Below, one piece after another: positions 34,834 through 43,900 of a stretch of DNA of 64,000 bases (positions are counted from its first letter, which is position 1; every line of letters starts with the position of its first letter). Source of the DNA: Benzoatithermus flavus (lineage in GTDB: Bacteria; Pseudomonadota; Alphaproteobacteria; Geminicoccales; Geminicoccaceae); assembly GCF_037908215.1 (NCBI RefSeq), contig NZ_JBBLZC010000003.1, positions 124,001-188,000 of the forward strand. The letters run 5' to 3'. The notes under the pieces were generated by a model, which was given only the letters and a program-made list of their open reading frames with translations, was not told the DNA's origin and did no database searches. The translations under genes were made by a program, and so were the position numbers.

Positions 34834-36398
34834 GGTACAATCTGCTCACGGAGCGGATCATTCGCGTACGCTCGATGACGCAATCGGAAGCTGTCCAATA
34901 TACCTTGCCGGAAACGTTGTGCCTGCTGCTGGCCGACGCGGTGCAGAGCTTTCCGGCGCTGCGGGCGCACCAGCGTTTCCCCTGGCATGCGTTCCTGGTG
35001 CAGCTCGCGGCCCTGGCGCTGCACCGGGCCGGGCTCGACGAGCCGCCGCGGGAGGCGGAGCGCTGGTGCGCGCTCCTGCGCGGGCTGACACCCACCTTTC
35101 CCGAGGACGAGCCCTGGTGTCTCGTGGCACAGCCCGACCGCCCGGCGCTGCTGCAGGCGCCGGTCCCGGGCGGCAGGCTCGACGGCTTCAAGCCGGTGCC
35201 GACACCCGACGCCCTCGACATGCTCGTCACCTCGCGCAACCACGACCTGAAGCGCGAGGCGATGGCGGGGGCGGCGCCGGACGACTGGCTGATGGCGCTG
35301 GTATCCCTGCAGACGCAGGAGGGTGTGATGGGTGCGGGCAAGTACGGCATTGCCCGTATGAACGGTGGCTACGGCAGCCGCCCCTGCTTTTCGATCCGGC
35401 CTCCCGGCGGGCCAGGGGCGTGGTTCGCCCGCGACCTGCGCCTGCTGCTGGCACGTCGCAGCGAGATCCTGAAGCGCCGGCCGGAATTCGCGGCGGAGAA
35501 CGGGGTGGGACTCCTCTGGCTCGAGCCTTGGCCCGAAGGCGACCAGCTCACCCTCGATCGCCTCGATCCCTTTTTCGTCGAGATCTGCCGGCTGGTACGG
35601 TTGATCGAGACTGGAGACGGGATTGCCGCCGTCGAGCGTGGGAGCGCCAAGCCCAGAATCGACGCCAAGGCGCTGAACGGGGTGACGGGGGATCCGTGGG
35701 CGCCGGTCGAGCGAAGTGACGGCAAGTGCTTCTCGATCACCGGCGCCGGCTTCGACTACCGGACCGTGCTGCGGCTCCTCGGTCCCGACTACCAAGCCCC
35801 GGTGCTGCTCGACCTCGGGTCGGACGACGCCGACGCAGGGCTCTCGCTGTTCGCCTGCGCCATCGCCCGCGGCCAAGGCAAGACCGAAGGCTATCACGAG
35901 CGCCGCATTCCGATCAGCAGGCGCGTCGGCCGCCTGATCGCCGCCCGCGCCACCGACGAGCTCGCCCAGGCCGGGCGCGAGCGCGCCGAGGCAGCCGGGC
36001 GGCTCGCGGGCTCGGTGCTGCGCCCGGCCCTGTTCTGCCTGCTGCGCGAGGGCCGCACGGACGAGCCGCTCTCGCCCAAGGCGCGCGAGAACCTGCGGCG
36101 CACGACCGACCGTTATACCGACCGCCTGGACCAGGAGGTCGATGCCGACTTCTTCCCACGGCTCTGGGAGGAGCTCGACACCGACGACCCGGCCGAGCGG
36201 AACCGGCGGCGTACCGCCTGGCTCGGGGCCAAGGTGAAGGTGGCGGAGGATCTCCTGGACGAGGCGATCCGAAGCCTGCCCGTCGCCTCCATCCACCGCT
36301 ACCGCGCCCGCAGCCGCGCGCGCGGCCTGTTCCACGCCCTGAAGCGCAAGCATTTCCCTCAGCTCCAAGAGGACGAGGCCGATGACGCTGCCGCCTGA
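34830..36398 (+). CDS. casA: Type I-E Cascade large subunit Cse1/CasA (Cas8e)
   Basis: 522 residues; recognises the protospacer-adjacent motif and starts DNA unwinding. Length and the N-terminal RYNLLTERIIRVR start are typical, with GYGSRPCFSI near residue 190 and a helical C-terminal bundle. The gene overlaps cas3 (ATGA) and its last 17 bases overlap casB, so expression is translationally coupled. It belongs to the eight-gene I-E operon. Confidence 0.93.
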   Translation: MRYNLLTERIIRVRSMTQSEAVQYTLPETLCLLLADAVQSFPALRAHQRFPWHAFLVQLAALALHRAGLDEPPREAERWCALLRGLTPTFPEDEPWCLVAQPDRPALLQAPVPGGRLDGFKPVPTPDALDMLVTSRNHDLKREAMAGAAPDDWLMALVSLQTQEGVMGAGKYGIARMNGGYGSRPCFSIRPPGGPGAWFARDLRLLLARRSEILKRRPEFAAENGVGLLWLEPWPEGDQLTLDRLDPFFVEICRLVRLIETGDGIAAVERGSAKPRIDAKALNGVTGDPWAPVERSDGKCFSITGAGFDYRTVLRLLGPDYQAPVLLDLGSDDADAGLSLFACAIARGQGKTEGYHERRIPISRRVGRLIAARATDELAQAGRERAEAAGRLAGSVLRPALFCLLREGRTDEPLSPKARENLRRTTDRYTDRLDQEVDADFFPRLWEELDTDDPAERNRRRTAWLGAKVKVAEDLLDEAIRSLPVASIHRYRARSRARGLFHALKRKHFPQLQEDEADDAAA

Positions 36399-36981
36399 TG
36401 CGCCTGCGCGGCACCATGGCGTGCCCGAGGCGATCGCCGCCGTCGCGCGCGAGCTCGCGCGCGAGACCTTCCCCAAGGGCGACCTCGCCGCGCTGCGGCG
36501 CATGGACCCGGACCGGCCGGGTACCACGGCCGCCTTCTGGTCGCTCGTGACGCGGCACGTGCCGGAGAGCCTGCGCCGCGATGAGGACGCGATCCGGCGC
36601 TGGGCGCTCGTGCTCCACGGCATGGCGCTGATGGCGCCTGACCACCACCGTGGACTCCGCCTCCAGGGCGGCCGGACGGAGCGCCTGGGTGCTGCGTTGC
36701 GCGGATCCGATCCCGAGCGGCCGATCTATGCCGAGGCGCGGCTCGCCCGCCTGCTTGGTGCCCGCGGTACCATGTTCCGAGCACTCGTTCCCCGGCTCTG
36801 CCGGCAGATGAAGGCCGCCGACCGGCCGCTCGCCTGGGAGGAGCTGGCCGAGCTCGTTCTGACCGAGGGCCGGGACGAGGAGCGGGCCGAGCGCTGCCGC
36901 GAGCGGATCGCTACCGCCTACTACCGCGCCGCCACCGCGGATGCGACCGACCACCAAGCCGAGATGAAGGACGTCGCCTGA
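36382..36981 (+). CDS. casB: Type I-E Cascade small subunit Cse2/CasB (Cas11)
   Basis: 199 residues, alpha-helical, Arg-rich. Two copies form the belly of Cascade and contact the non-target strand. Family features such as MDPDRPGTTAAFWSL and the C-terminal helical repeat with DRPLAWEEL are visible. Overlaps casA by 17 bases and cas7 by one base (TGATG). Confidence 0.9.
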   Translation: MTLPPDAPARHHGVPEAIAAVARELARETFPKGDLAALRRMDPDRPGTTAAFWSLVTRHVPESLRRDEDAIRRWALVLHGMALMAPDHHRGLRLQGGRTERLGAALRGSDPERPIYAEARLARLLGARGTMFRALVPRLCRQMKAADRPLAWEELAELVLTEGRDEERAERCRERIATAYYRAATADATDHQAEMKDVA

Positions 36982-38192
36982 TGACCGAGCCGCGCTTCGT
37001 GCAGATCCACACCCTCCATTCCTACCCGGCGGCGCTCCTGAACCGCGACGACGCCGGCCTCGCCAAGCGCCTGCCCTTCGGCGGCGTCACCCGCACCCGC
37101 ATCTCCAGCCAGTGCCTGAAGCGACACTGGCGGATGGCGGAGGGCAAGTGGGCCCTTCGCGAGCTTGGGCTCGACGCTGCGAAGAGGTCGCGACGCATCT
37201 TCTCCCATGCGGTGCTGGCGACGCTCGTCGAAGAAGGTTTCGAAAGGAGCGAGGCGCGATCCCTGGTCGAAACCCTTCGCGACCGGCTGCTGGGCAACGA
37301 CAAGAAAGGAGGCGCCACCAATGGCCGCGATTCGCTGGAAACCGAGCAGGCGTTGATGCTGGGCGTGCCGGAGATCACCTACCTCACCGACATCGTTCGC
37401 AAGATCCTGACTGGGGACGAGCAGCTCCGCCAGGCGCTCTTGGAGAAGCCGAAGAAGAAGGGCCAGCTCACGGGTTTCCAAAAGCAGCTTCGCAGCGATC
37501 TCAACGACAACCTGACGGTTCTCCTCAAGACAACCAAGCTGCCCCAAGGGCTGGAATCCGCCCTGTTCGGCCGGATGGTGACCTCGGACCTGATCGCCAA
37601 CACCGACGCTGCGATCCACGTCGCGCACGCCTTCACCGTGCACGAGGAGGAGAGCGAGAGCGACTACTTCACCGTCGTGGACGACCTCAAGGACCGGGCG
37701 GAGGGCGACGACGCGGGCTCGGCCGGCATCTTCGACACCGAACTGACCAGTGGCCTCTATTACGGCTACGTCGTCGTGGACGTGCCGGGACTCGTCGCCA
37801 ATCTCGGCGGCGAGCGCGCGCTCGCCGGCCGGGTCGTCGAGCATCTCCTGCACCTGATCGCGACCGTCTCGCCCGGCGCCAAGCTCGGCTCGACCGCCCC
37901 TTACGGCTGGGCGCAGCTCATGCTGGTCGAGCTCGGCGACCGCCAGCCGCGCAGCCTCGCCAACGCTTTCCGCGACCCCGTCCCGCTCGATCGCCGCGGC
38001 GACACGCTCCCCAAAGCTCTGCGTCAGCTCGCCGCACATCTGGCCAAGCTGGACGCCGCCTATGGGGTGGAGGAGGAGCGCCGGTTCCTGAGCGTCGAGG
38101 ACACGGAGCTGCCGCGGGCCGAGCGCAGCTCGCTCGATCTTCTGGCCCGCCGGGTGGCGGAGGCGATCGCCGCGGGCGGGAGCGGGCAGTGA
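36981..38192 (+). CDS. cas7: Type I-E Cascade backbone protein Cas7e/CasC
   Basis: 403 residues; six copies form the crRNA-binding backbone. The start FVQIHTLHSYPAALLNRDD is the classic Cas7e N-terminus, followed by LPFGGVTRTRISSQCLKRHW, and the C-terminal region has SGLYYGYVVVD. The start codon shares its first base with the casB stop codon and the 3' end overlaps cas5 by GTGA. Somewhat longer than the E. coli protein (363 residues), as in many GC-rich I-E systems. Confidence 0.95.
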   Translation: MTEPRFVQIHTLHSYPAALLNRDDAGLAKRLPFGGVTRTRISSQCLKRHWRMAEGKWALRELGLDAAKRSRRIFSHAVLATLVEEGFERSEARSLVETLRDRLLGNDKKGGATNGRDSLETEQALMLGVPEITYLTDIVRKILTGDEQLRQALLEKPKKKGQLTGFQKQLRSDLNDNLTVLLKTTKLPQGLESALFGRMVTSDLIANTDAAIHVAHAFTVHEEESESDYFTVVDDLKDRAEGDDAGSAGIFDTELTSGLYYGYVVVDVPGLVANLGGERALAGRVVEHLLHLIATVSPGAKLGSTAPYGWAQLMLVELGDRQPRSLANAFRDPVPLDRRGDTLPKALRQLAAHLAKLDAAYGVEEERRFLSVEDTELPRAERSSLDLLARRVAEAIAAGGSGQ

Positions 38193-38935
38193 AGGCGCAC
38201 CTGATCCTGCGCCTTGAGGCGCCGCTGATGAGCTTCGGCGCCGAGGCGATCGACAACCGCGGCGTCGTCCAGGACTTCCCCGCGCTCTCCATGGTCACCG
38301 GGCTTTTGGGTAACGCGCTCGGCTGGCGACGGGGGCACGATGCGGCGCGCCTCCAGCGCCTGCAGGGCCGCCTCGTCATGGCCGCCCGTCTCGACCGACC
38401 CGGCAGCCGGCTGACCGACTTCCAGACGGCGCAGCTCGCCAAGGACGACAAGGGCTGGACCACGCGCAACCGACCTGAGGGTCGCGGCGGCGGCGACGAG
38501 ACCTACCGGTCGCCGCACCTGCGCTACCGCGACCATGCCGCCGACGGCCTGTGCATCGTGGCGCTGCGGCTGGAGCCGTCCGGTGAGTCGCCGACCCTGG
38601 ATGACCTGGAGGAGGCGCTGGAGCGGCCGGCGCGGCCCCTGTTCATCGGCCGCAAACCGTGCCTGCCCTCTGCACCGATCCTCGTGGGCAGGGTCGAGGC
38701 CGACGACGTGCTGGCGGCGCTCCGCACTCTCCCCTGGCAGGGCGAGGCCAGCGCCACCCGGCGCGAGCGGCGTCGGCCGCCGGGCCGCGCGCCGGCGACC
38801 TGGCCCGAGGGCGAGGGCAATGCCCGCGGTGTCGCCGTCACGGTCACGGACGAGCGCAACTGGCACGCCAGCGTCCATGGCGGGGCGCGGGCGACCCGCC
38901 GTGGCGAGATCGAGCTCGTGGGGGCGGCCCCGTGA
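38189..38935 (+). CDS. cas5: Type I-E Cascade Cas5e/CasD
   Basis: 248 residues of the RAMP superfamily; caps the 5' handle of the crRNA. Starts at GTG 38189, directly overlapping the cas7 stop (GTGA). The N-terminus HLILRLEAPLMSFG and YRSPHLRYRDH near residue 115 match Cas5e. A basic loop, RRERRRPPGR, is visible near residue 200. No closer ATG is available. Confidence 0.92.
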   Translation: MKAHLILRLEAPLMSFGAEAIDNRGVVQDFPALSMVTGLLGNALGWRRGHDAARLQRLQGRLVMAARLDRPGSRLTDFQTAQLAKDDKGWTTRNRPEGRGGGDETYRSPHLRYRDHAADGLCIVALRLEPSGESPTLDDLEEALERPARPLFIGRKPCLPSAPILVGRVEADDVLAALRTLPWQGEASATRRERRRPPGRAPATWPEGEGNARGVAVTVTDERNWHASVHGGARATRRGEIELVGAAP

Positions 38936-39669
38936 CCGCCCCACTGCTCATGCTCAAGCTCGCTCCGGACCGGCCGCTCGTCGCGGCCTGGGGAGCCGAG
39001 CGCGGGCTGGTTGGCCGCGACGGCGATCTCGGGTACACGCTGCACGCCCTGCTCACGGCCGCCTTCGGCGAGCTGGCGCCGAAGCCGTTCCGGCTGCAGG
39101 AGCGTCGTTCCGGCGGCGAGGCCACCCTCTACGCCTATGGCAGCCGGCCCGAGGCGCAGCTCCTGGAGCAGGCGCGGAGCTTCGCCGAGCCCGATGTGTT
39201 CACCGCACTCGGCCTCGACCGCCTGCGTGCCAAGCCCATGCCCGAGCGCTTCACGGCCGGCCGGCGGCTCGGCTTCGAGGTGCGCGTGCGACCGGTCCGG
39301 CGTCGCGACCGGGCCGAGAATGCAGGCGGTGTGCGCGAGCGTGACGTGTTCCTGATCGCCTGCGACCGGGCGGGCGAGGGGGCGGTGGTGCGGCGCGACG
39401 CGGTCTATGGCGCCTGGCTCGGCGAGCGGCTCGCGGAAGCCGGTGCGCGGCTCACCATGCCCGTCCGGCTCGATGCCTTCCGCCGCACGCGCGTCGCCCG
39501 CAAGGACGCCACGCGCCGCCTGCGCTGGATCGAGGGGCCCGACGCCGTGCTCTCGGGCGAGCTCGAGGTCACCGACCCCGACCGCTTCGCGGCACTCCTC
39601 GCCCGCGGCGTCGGCCGGCACCGCGCCTTCGGCTTCGGCATGCTGCTGCTCAGGCCGCCCGGAGGCTGA
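38932..39669 (+). CDS. cas6e: Type I-E crRNA endoribonuclease Cas6e/CasE
   Basis: 245 residues; cleaves the repeat RNA at the base of its hairpin and stays bound to the 3' handle. Starts at GTG 38932 overlapping the cas5 stop codon. Contains a histidine in the GYTLHALLTAAFGE helix near residue 38, the likely counterpart of the catalytic His of E. coli CasE. It ends with a glycine-rich loop GVGRHRAFGFGMLLL typical of RAMP proteins. Confidence 0.92.
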   Translation: MTAPLLMLKLAPDRPLVAAWGAERGLVGRDGDLGYTLHALLTAAFGELAPKPFRLQERRSGGEATLYAYGSRPEAQLLEQARSFAEPDVFTALGLDRLRAKPMPERFTAGRRLGFEVRVRPVRRRDRAENAGGVRERDVFLIACDRAGEGAVVRRDAVYGAWLGERLAEAGARLTMPVRLDAFRRTRVARKDATRRLRWIEGPDAVLSGELEVTDPDRFAALLARGVGRHRAFGFGMLLLRPPGG

Positions 39670-39673
39670 GGCG

Positions 39674-40543
39674 ATGGTGCTGCTGGGCCGGCTCGGTCTC
39701 GAGACCGCGCGCATCCCGCACGTGGACCGGCATGGGCTGGTCTGGCTCGAGCGCGGCGCGCTCCATGCCGAGGACGGCACCCTGCGCTTCCGGGCGGCAG
39801 GCTCGCCGACGCTCGCGGCCGGCGTCTACGACATTCCGTTCCAGATGCTCTCGCTGGTGCTCCTGGGTCCGGGCGGGTCGGTGACCCACGACGCGCTCCG
39901 CCTCCTCGCCCGCCACGGTACCGGGCTCGTCGCCGTGGGCGAGGGTGGGGTGCGGCTCTACTCCGCGCCGCAGCTCGGGCCGGACGACAGCCGGCTCGCG
40001 CGGCGCCAGGCCCGGCTCTGGGCCGATCCCGACACGCGCATCGGCATCGCCCGGCGCATGTTCGCGCTGCGCTTCGGCGAGGTGCTGCCGCACGAGAGCC
40101 CGGACGTGCTGCGCGGGATCGAGGGGGCGCGGGTCAAGGAGAACTATCGGCTCCTGGCGGAGAAATACCGCGTGCCCTGGAAGGGCCGCCGCTACGACCG
40201 GCAGAACCCGGGCGCGGCCGACGTGCCGAACCAGGCGATCAATCATGCCGCCACCTGCGTGGAGGCGGCGGCCATGATCGCGGTGGCGGCCACCGCCACC
40301 ATTCCGCAGCTCGGTTTCGTCCACGAAGACAGCAGCAACGCCTTCGTCCTCGACATCGCCGACCTCGTGCGGACGACGGTGACGGTGCCGGTCGCCTTCG
40401 CGGCGGCGCGCGCCTGCATGGACGACCCGCTGCTCGTGCTCGAGCGCGAGGTGAGAAAGCGTGCCGCGGATGCGTTCCGCAAGGAGAGCCTGATCGACGC
40501 GCTGATCGAGCGAATCAAGACACTGTTTGAGGCGGACGCTTAG
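39674..40543 (+). CDS. cas1: CRISPR integrase Cas1 (type I-E)
   Basis: 289 residues; with Cas2 integrates new spacers at the leader-proximal repeat. Visible active-site elements: LRGIEGARVKENY (catalytic Glu ~residue 150), GFVHEDSSNAFVLDIADL (His ~216 and Asp ~229). ATG 39674 lies four bases after the cas6e stop. The intact catalytic residues indicate adaptation capacity. Confidence 0.95.
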   Translation: MVLLGRLGLETARIPHVDRHGLVWLERGALHAEDGTLRFRAAGSPTLAAGVYDIPFQMLSLVLLGPGGSVTHDALRLLARHGTGLVAVGEGGVRLYSAPQLGPDDSRLARRQARLWADPDTRIGIARRMFALRFGEVLPHESPDVLRGIEGARVKENYRLLAEKYRVPWKGRRYDRQNPGAADVPNQAINHAATCVEAAAMIAVAATATIPQLGFVHEDSSNAFVLDIADLVRTTVTVPVAFAAARACMDDPLLVLEREVRKRAADAFRKESLIDALIERIKTLFEADA

Positions 40544-40554
40544 GGGGGCGGGCC

Positions 40555-40848
40555 ATGGTGGTGATCGTTACCCGCGACGTCGCCGACCGGTTCCGCGGCT
40601 TTCTCGCCGGGTGCATGCTGGAGATCGCCCCCGGAGTCTACACGGCGCCGCGGATGAGCGCGGGCGTGCGCGAGCGGGTCTGGGCGGTGGTGGCCGAGTG
40701 GTACGCCGGCCTCGGGGGCGGCTCGATCGTCATGACCTGGCGCGATCCGAAGGAACCCTGCGGGCAGGGCATCCGCACGCTCGGGCTGCCGCCGCGAACG
40801 TTTGCGGAACTCGATGGCGGGCTTGTGACAACTTTCGAGAGATCGTGA
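40555..40848 (+). CDS. cas2: CRISPR adaptation protein Cas2 (type I-E)
   Basis: 97 residues beginning MVVIVTRDVADRFRGFLAG, the Cas2e/CT1978 signature; dimerises to bridge two Cas1 dimers. It is the last gene of the operon, and the first CRISPR repeat begins only 63 bp after its stop codon. GGGGGGCGGG upstream serves as ribosome binding site. Confidence 0.95.
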   Translation: MVVIVTRDVADRFRGFLAGCMLEIAPGVYTAPRMSAGVRERVWAVVAEWYAGLGGGSIVMTWRDPKEPCGQGIRTLGLPPRTFAELDGGLVTTFERS

Positions 40849-40911
40849 TGATCCGAAATTCGCCTGCATGCTCTTTGACATCGTAGGTATTTCAGGTACT
40901 TCTCGTCCAGA
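40849..40911 (+). promoter_or_regulatory. CRISPR leader with candidate array promoter
   Basis: The 63 bases between cas2 and the first repeat are clearly more AT-rich than their surroundings. A perfect TTGACA (40875-40880) is followed, 16 bases on, by TACTTC (40897-40902), giving a predicted transcription start at the edge of the first repeat. The repeat orientation (hairpin then ATGAACC at the 3' side) places the leader here. Confidence 0.7.
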
Positions 40912-43900
40912 GGCTCCCCCGCGCACGCGGGGATGAACCCGGATCGTGCTGGCCGCGCGCCCCGAGCGCGGGGGCTCCCCCGCGCACGCGGGGATGAACC
41001 CGTGTTCAGCCGGCGGCGCCGATCAGGAGGTGCGGCTCCCCCGCGCACGCGGGGATGAACCCGGCGCTCAGGCCGGCCCGTTCGGCGTCTGCGCGGCTCC
41101 CCCGCGCACGCGGGGATGAACCTGCGCGCCGGCTGCTGGCGCTCGCCAACAAGGCGGCTCCCCCGCGCACGCGGGGATGAACCCGCCCGCAGCCAGCGGG
41201 CGGTGAAGCGGACCCGGGCTCCCCCGCGCACGCGGGGATGAACCTGGGGGCTGGTCATATCGCCGTCTGCAGGTGACGGCTCCCCCGCGCACGCGGGGAT
41301 GAACCCGGGCGTCTGGAAAGATTTTGCCACCGACGAGGGGCTCCCCCGCGCACGCGGGGATGAACCCGACTGGCTTGGCTGACCGCTTCCCGGCGTTGAG
41401 GCTCCCCCGCGCACGCGGGGATGAACCTCCGCCGGACGGATGGCGCTTTTTCGTGCAGCCGGCTCCCCCGCGCACGCGGGGATGAACCCAGCCTCAATCG
41501 CGCCAACAATCCGCGCGAAATGGCTCCCCCGCGCACGCGGGGATGAACCCGAGATGCTCTGGAAGGACGGCACTCAGGACGCGGCTCCCCCGCGCACGCG
41601 GGGATGAACCCTGGGTGCCCGTGGCCGTCCGCCGTGGCCTTCGGGCTCCCCCGCGCACGCGGGGATGAACCCGCTGCCGATCCCAGCACCTTCAACATCT
41701 CGACGGCTCCCCCGCGCACGCGGGGATGAACCCCCGGCGAACATCAAGGTCGCCACCTATCCGTGGGCTCCCCCGCGCACGCGGGGATGAACCCGAGGAC
41801 ACCTCGATCGGTCTGCGCCAGACCAAGGCTCCCCCGCGCACGCGGGGATGAACCCGCGCCGATGGGATTACGTCACCATCGACGGCGGGCTCCCCCGCGC
41901 ACGCGGGGATGAACCGCACCTGATCATGGCCGCCCCGCTCGAAGGCATGGCTCCCCCGCGCACGCGGGGATGAACCTGGATCCATGGTTCTTTTCAGTCC
42001 AGAGAAATGGGCTCCCCCGCGCACGCGGGGATGAACCGCGGCTTCAGCCGATGGTGCCGTTCGTCTTATGGGCTCCCCCGCGCACGCGGGGATGAACCCA
42101 AAGGCGGCGGCATGCGCGGTAGCACTGCCCTGGCTCCCCCGCGCACGCGGGGATGAACCCGACACCGTGCTCTCTGTCGAGCACGACGAAGGGGCTCCCC
42201 CGCGCACGCGGGGATGAACCCGGCCTCAGCCCGCGCACGCGCAGAGATGCGCCGGCTCCCCCGCGCACGCGGGGATGAACCCATCACCCTCGCGGCCACG
42301 GGGGCGGACGGCCGGGCTCCCCCGCGCACGCGGGGATGAACCGTACGACGGAGGTGCATACAAAGAGATCGTTCTGGCTCCCCCGCGCACGCGGGGATGA
42401 ACCCAAGTTGGCGTGCCTGTTGGCGTCGTTGTTGGTGGCTCCCCCGCGCACGCGGGGATGAACCCGACGATCCCGCGGGCTCGGCCCCGAGGCTGCCGGC
42501 TCCCCCGCGCACGCGGGGATGAACCCGGATTCGGCGACGCCGAGGCGAGGCCCTATGGGGCTCCCCCGCGCACGCGGGGATGAACCCCCCAATTCCCACC
42601 ATCGGCGCGACGATAGAGGGGCTCCCCCGCGCACGCGGGGATGAACCCAGCACGTACCGCAACCTCGACACGGCCCGCATGGCTCCCCCGCGCACGCGGG
42701 GATGAACCGCGTGATGCTCTGTTCGCCGACGTCCACGACCCGGCTCCCCCGCGCACGCGGGGATGAACCTCAGATTCATCTCATCGAGACAGCGGCATGA
42801 GAGGCTCCCCCGCGCACGCGGGGATGAACCCGAATTGGCGCTGGCACGCAAGAAGTATCTCATGGCTCCCCCGCGCACGCGGGGATGAACCGTACGCATC
42901 GGGCGGCGAGATGCCGGACGAGCTGGCTCCCCCGCGCACGCGGGGATGAACCCCGCGCGCTCAAGCGCGCCTACAGCCGGGCGTGGGCTCCCCCGCGCAC
43001 GCGGGGATGAACCGTGGAGCGCTGTGGGCTCGGCCGACATCGCCGGGGCTCCCCCGCGCACGCGGGGATGAACCCACGCAAGGCGCTGTCACCGGAAGAG
43101 CTAGCCAGGCTCCCCCGCGCACGCGGGGATGAACCACGAGGACGCTTGCAGGTATTCTTTCGGTAGAGGGCTCCCCCGCGCACGCGGGGATGAACCCATG
43201 GCTGGACGGATGGCGTCGAAGTCGGCGTTGGCTCCCCCGCGCACGCGGGGATGAACCTCCTACATCAGACCGCAATATAGGCCAATATACGGCTCCCCCG
43301 CGCACGCGGGGATGAACCCATGGCGTCGTCGTGCTGCGCAAAGGTGCTCGGGGCTCCCCCGCGCACGCGGGGATGAACCTGAGATACCGACATAATACAC
43401 GCGAGGTGTACGGGCTCCCCCGCGCACGCGGGGATGAACCCCCGACGCTTCCGAACTTCCTGACAAGGTTCCGGGCTCCCCCGCGCACGCGGGGATGAAC
43501 CCGGCACGCGGAACGTTCTCGGCTGTGTCGCCTGGGCTCCCCCGCGCACGCGGGGATGAACCCATTTGCAGCGACGCAGCGTCGTGCGTCGCCTCGGCTC
43601 CCCTGCGCACGCGGGGATGAACCTCTTGCCTCGTCCCAGGCGAGCCCATCGGCAATGGCTCCCCCGCGCACGCGGGGATGAACCCCATGCAAAAGCCTGA
43701 TCCGGTCATCGAGCCCGGGCTCCCCCGCGCACGCGGGGATGAACCGTACACGCTTGTCTGTGCCACGGTTGGCCTCGAGGCTCCCCCGCGCACGCGGGGA
43801 TGAACCCGGTGATCTCCTGCCCTTCGGCCGTCAGCTCGAGGCTCCCCCGCGCACGCGGGGATGAACCCCGTGCCGTTCGGCGCCGGTCCGGCAGCCGTGC

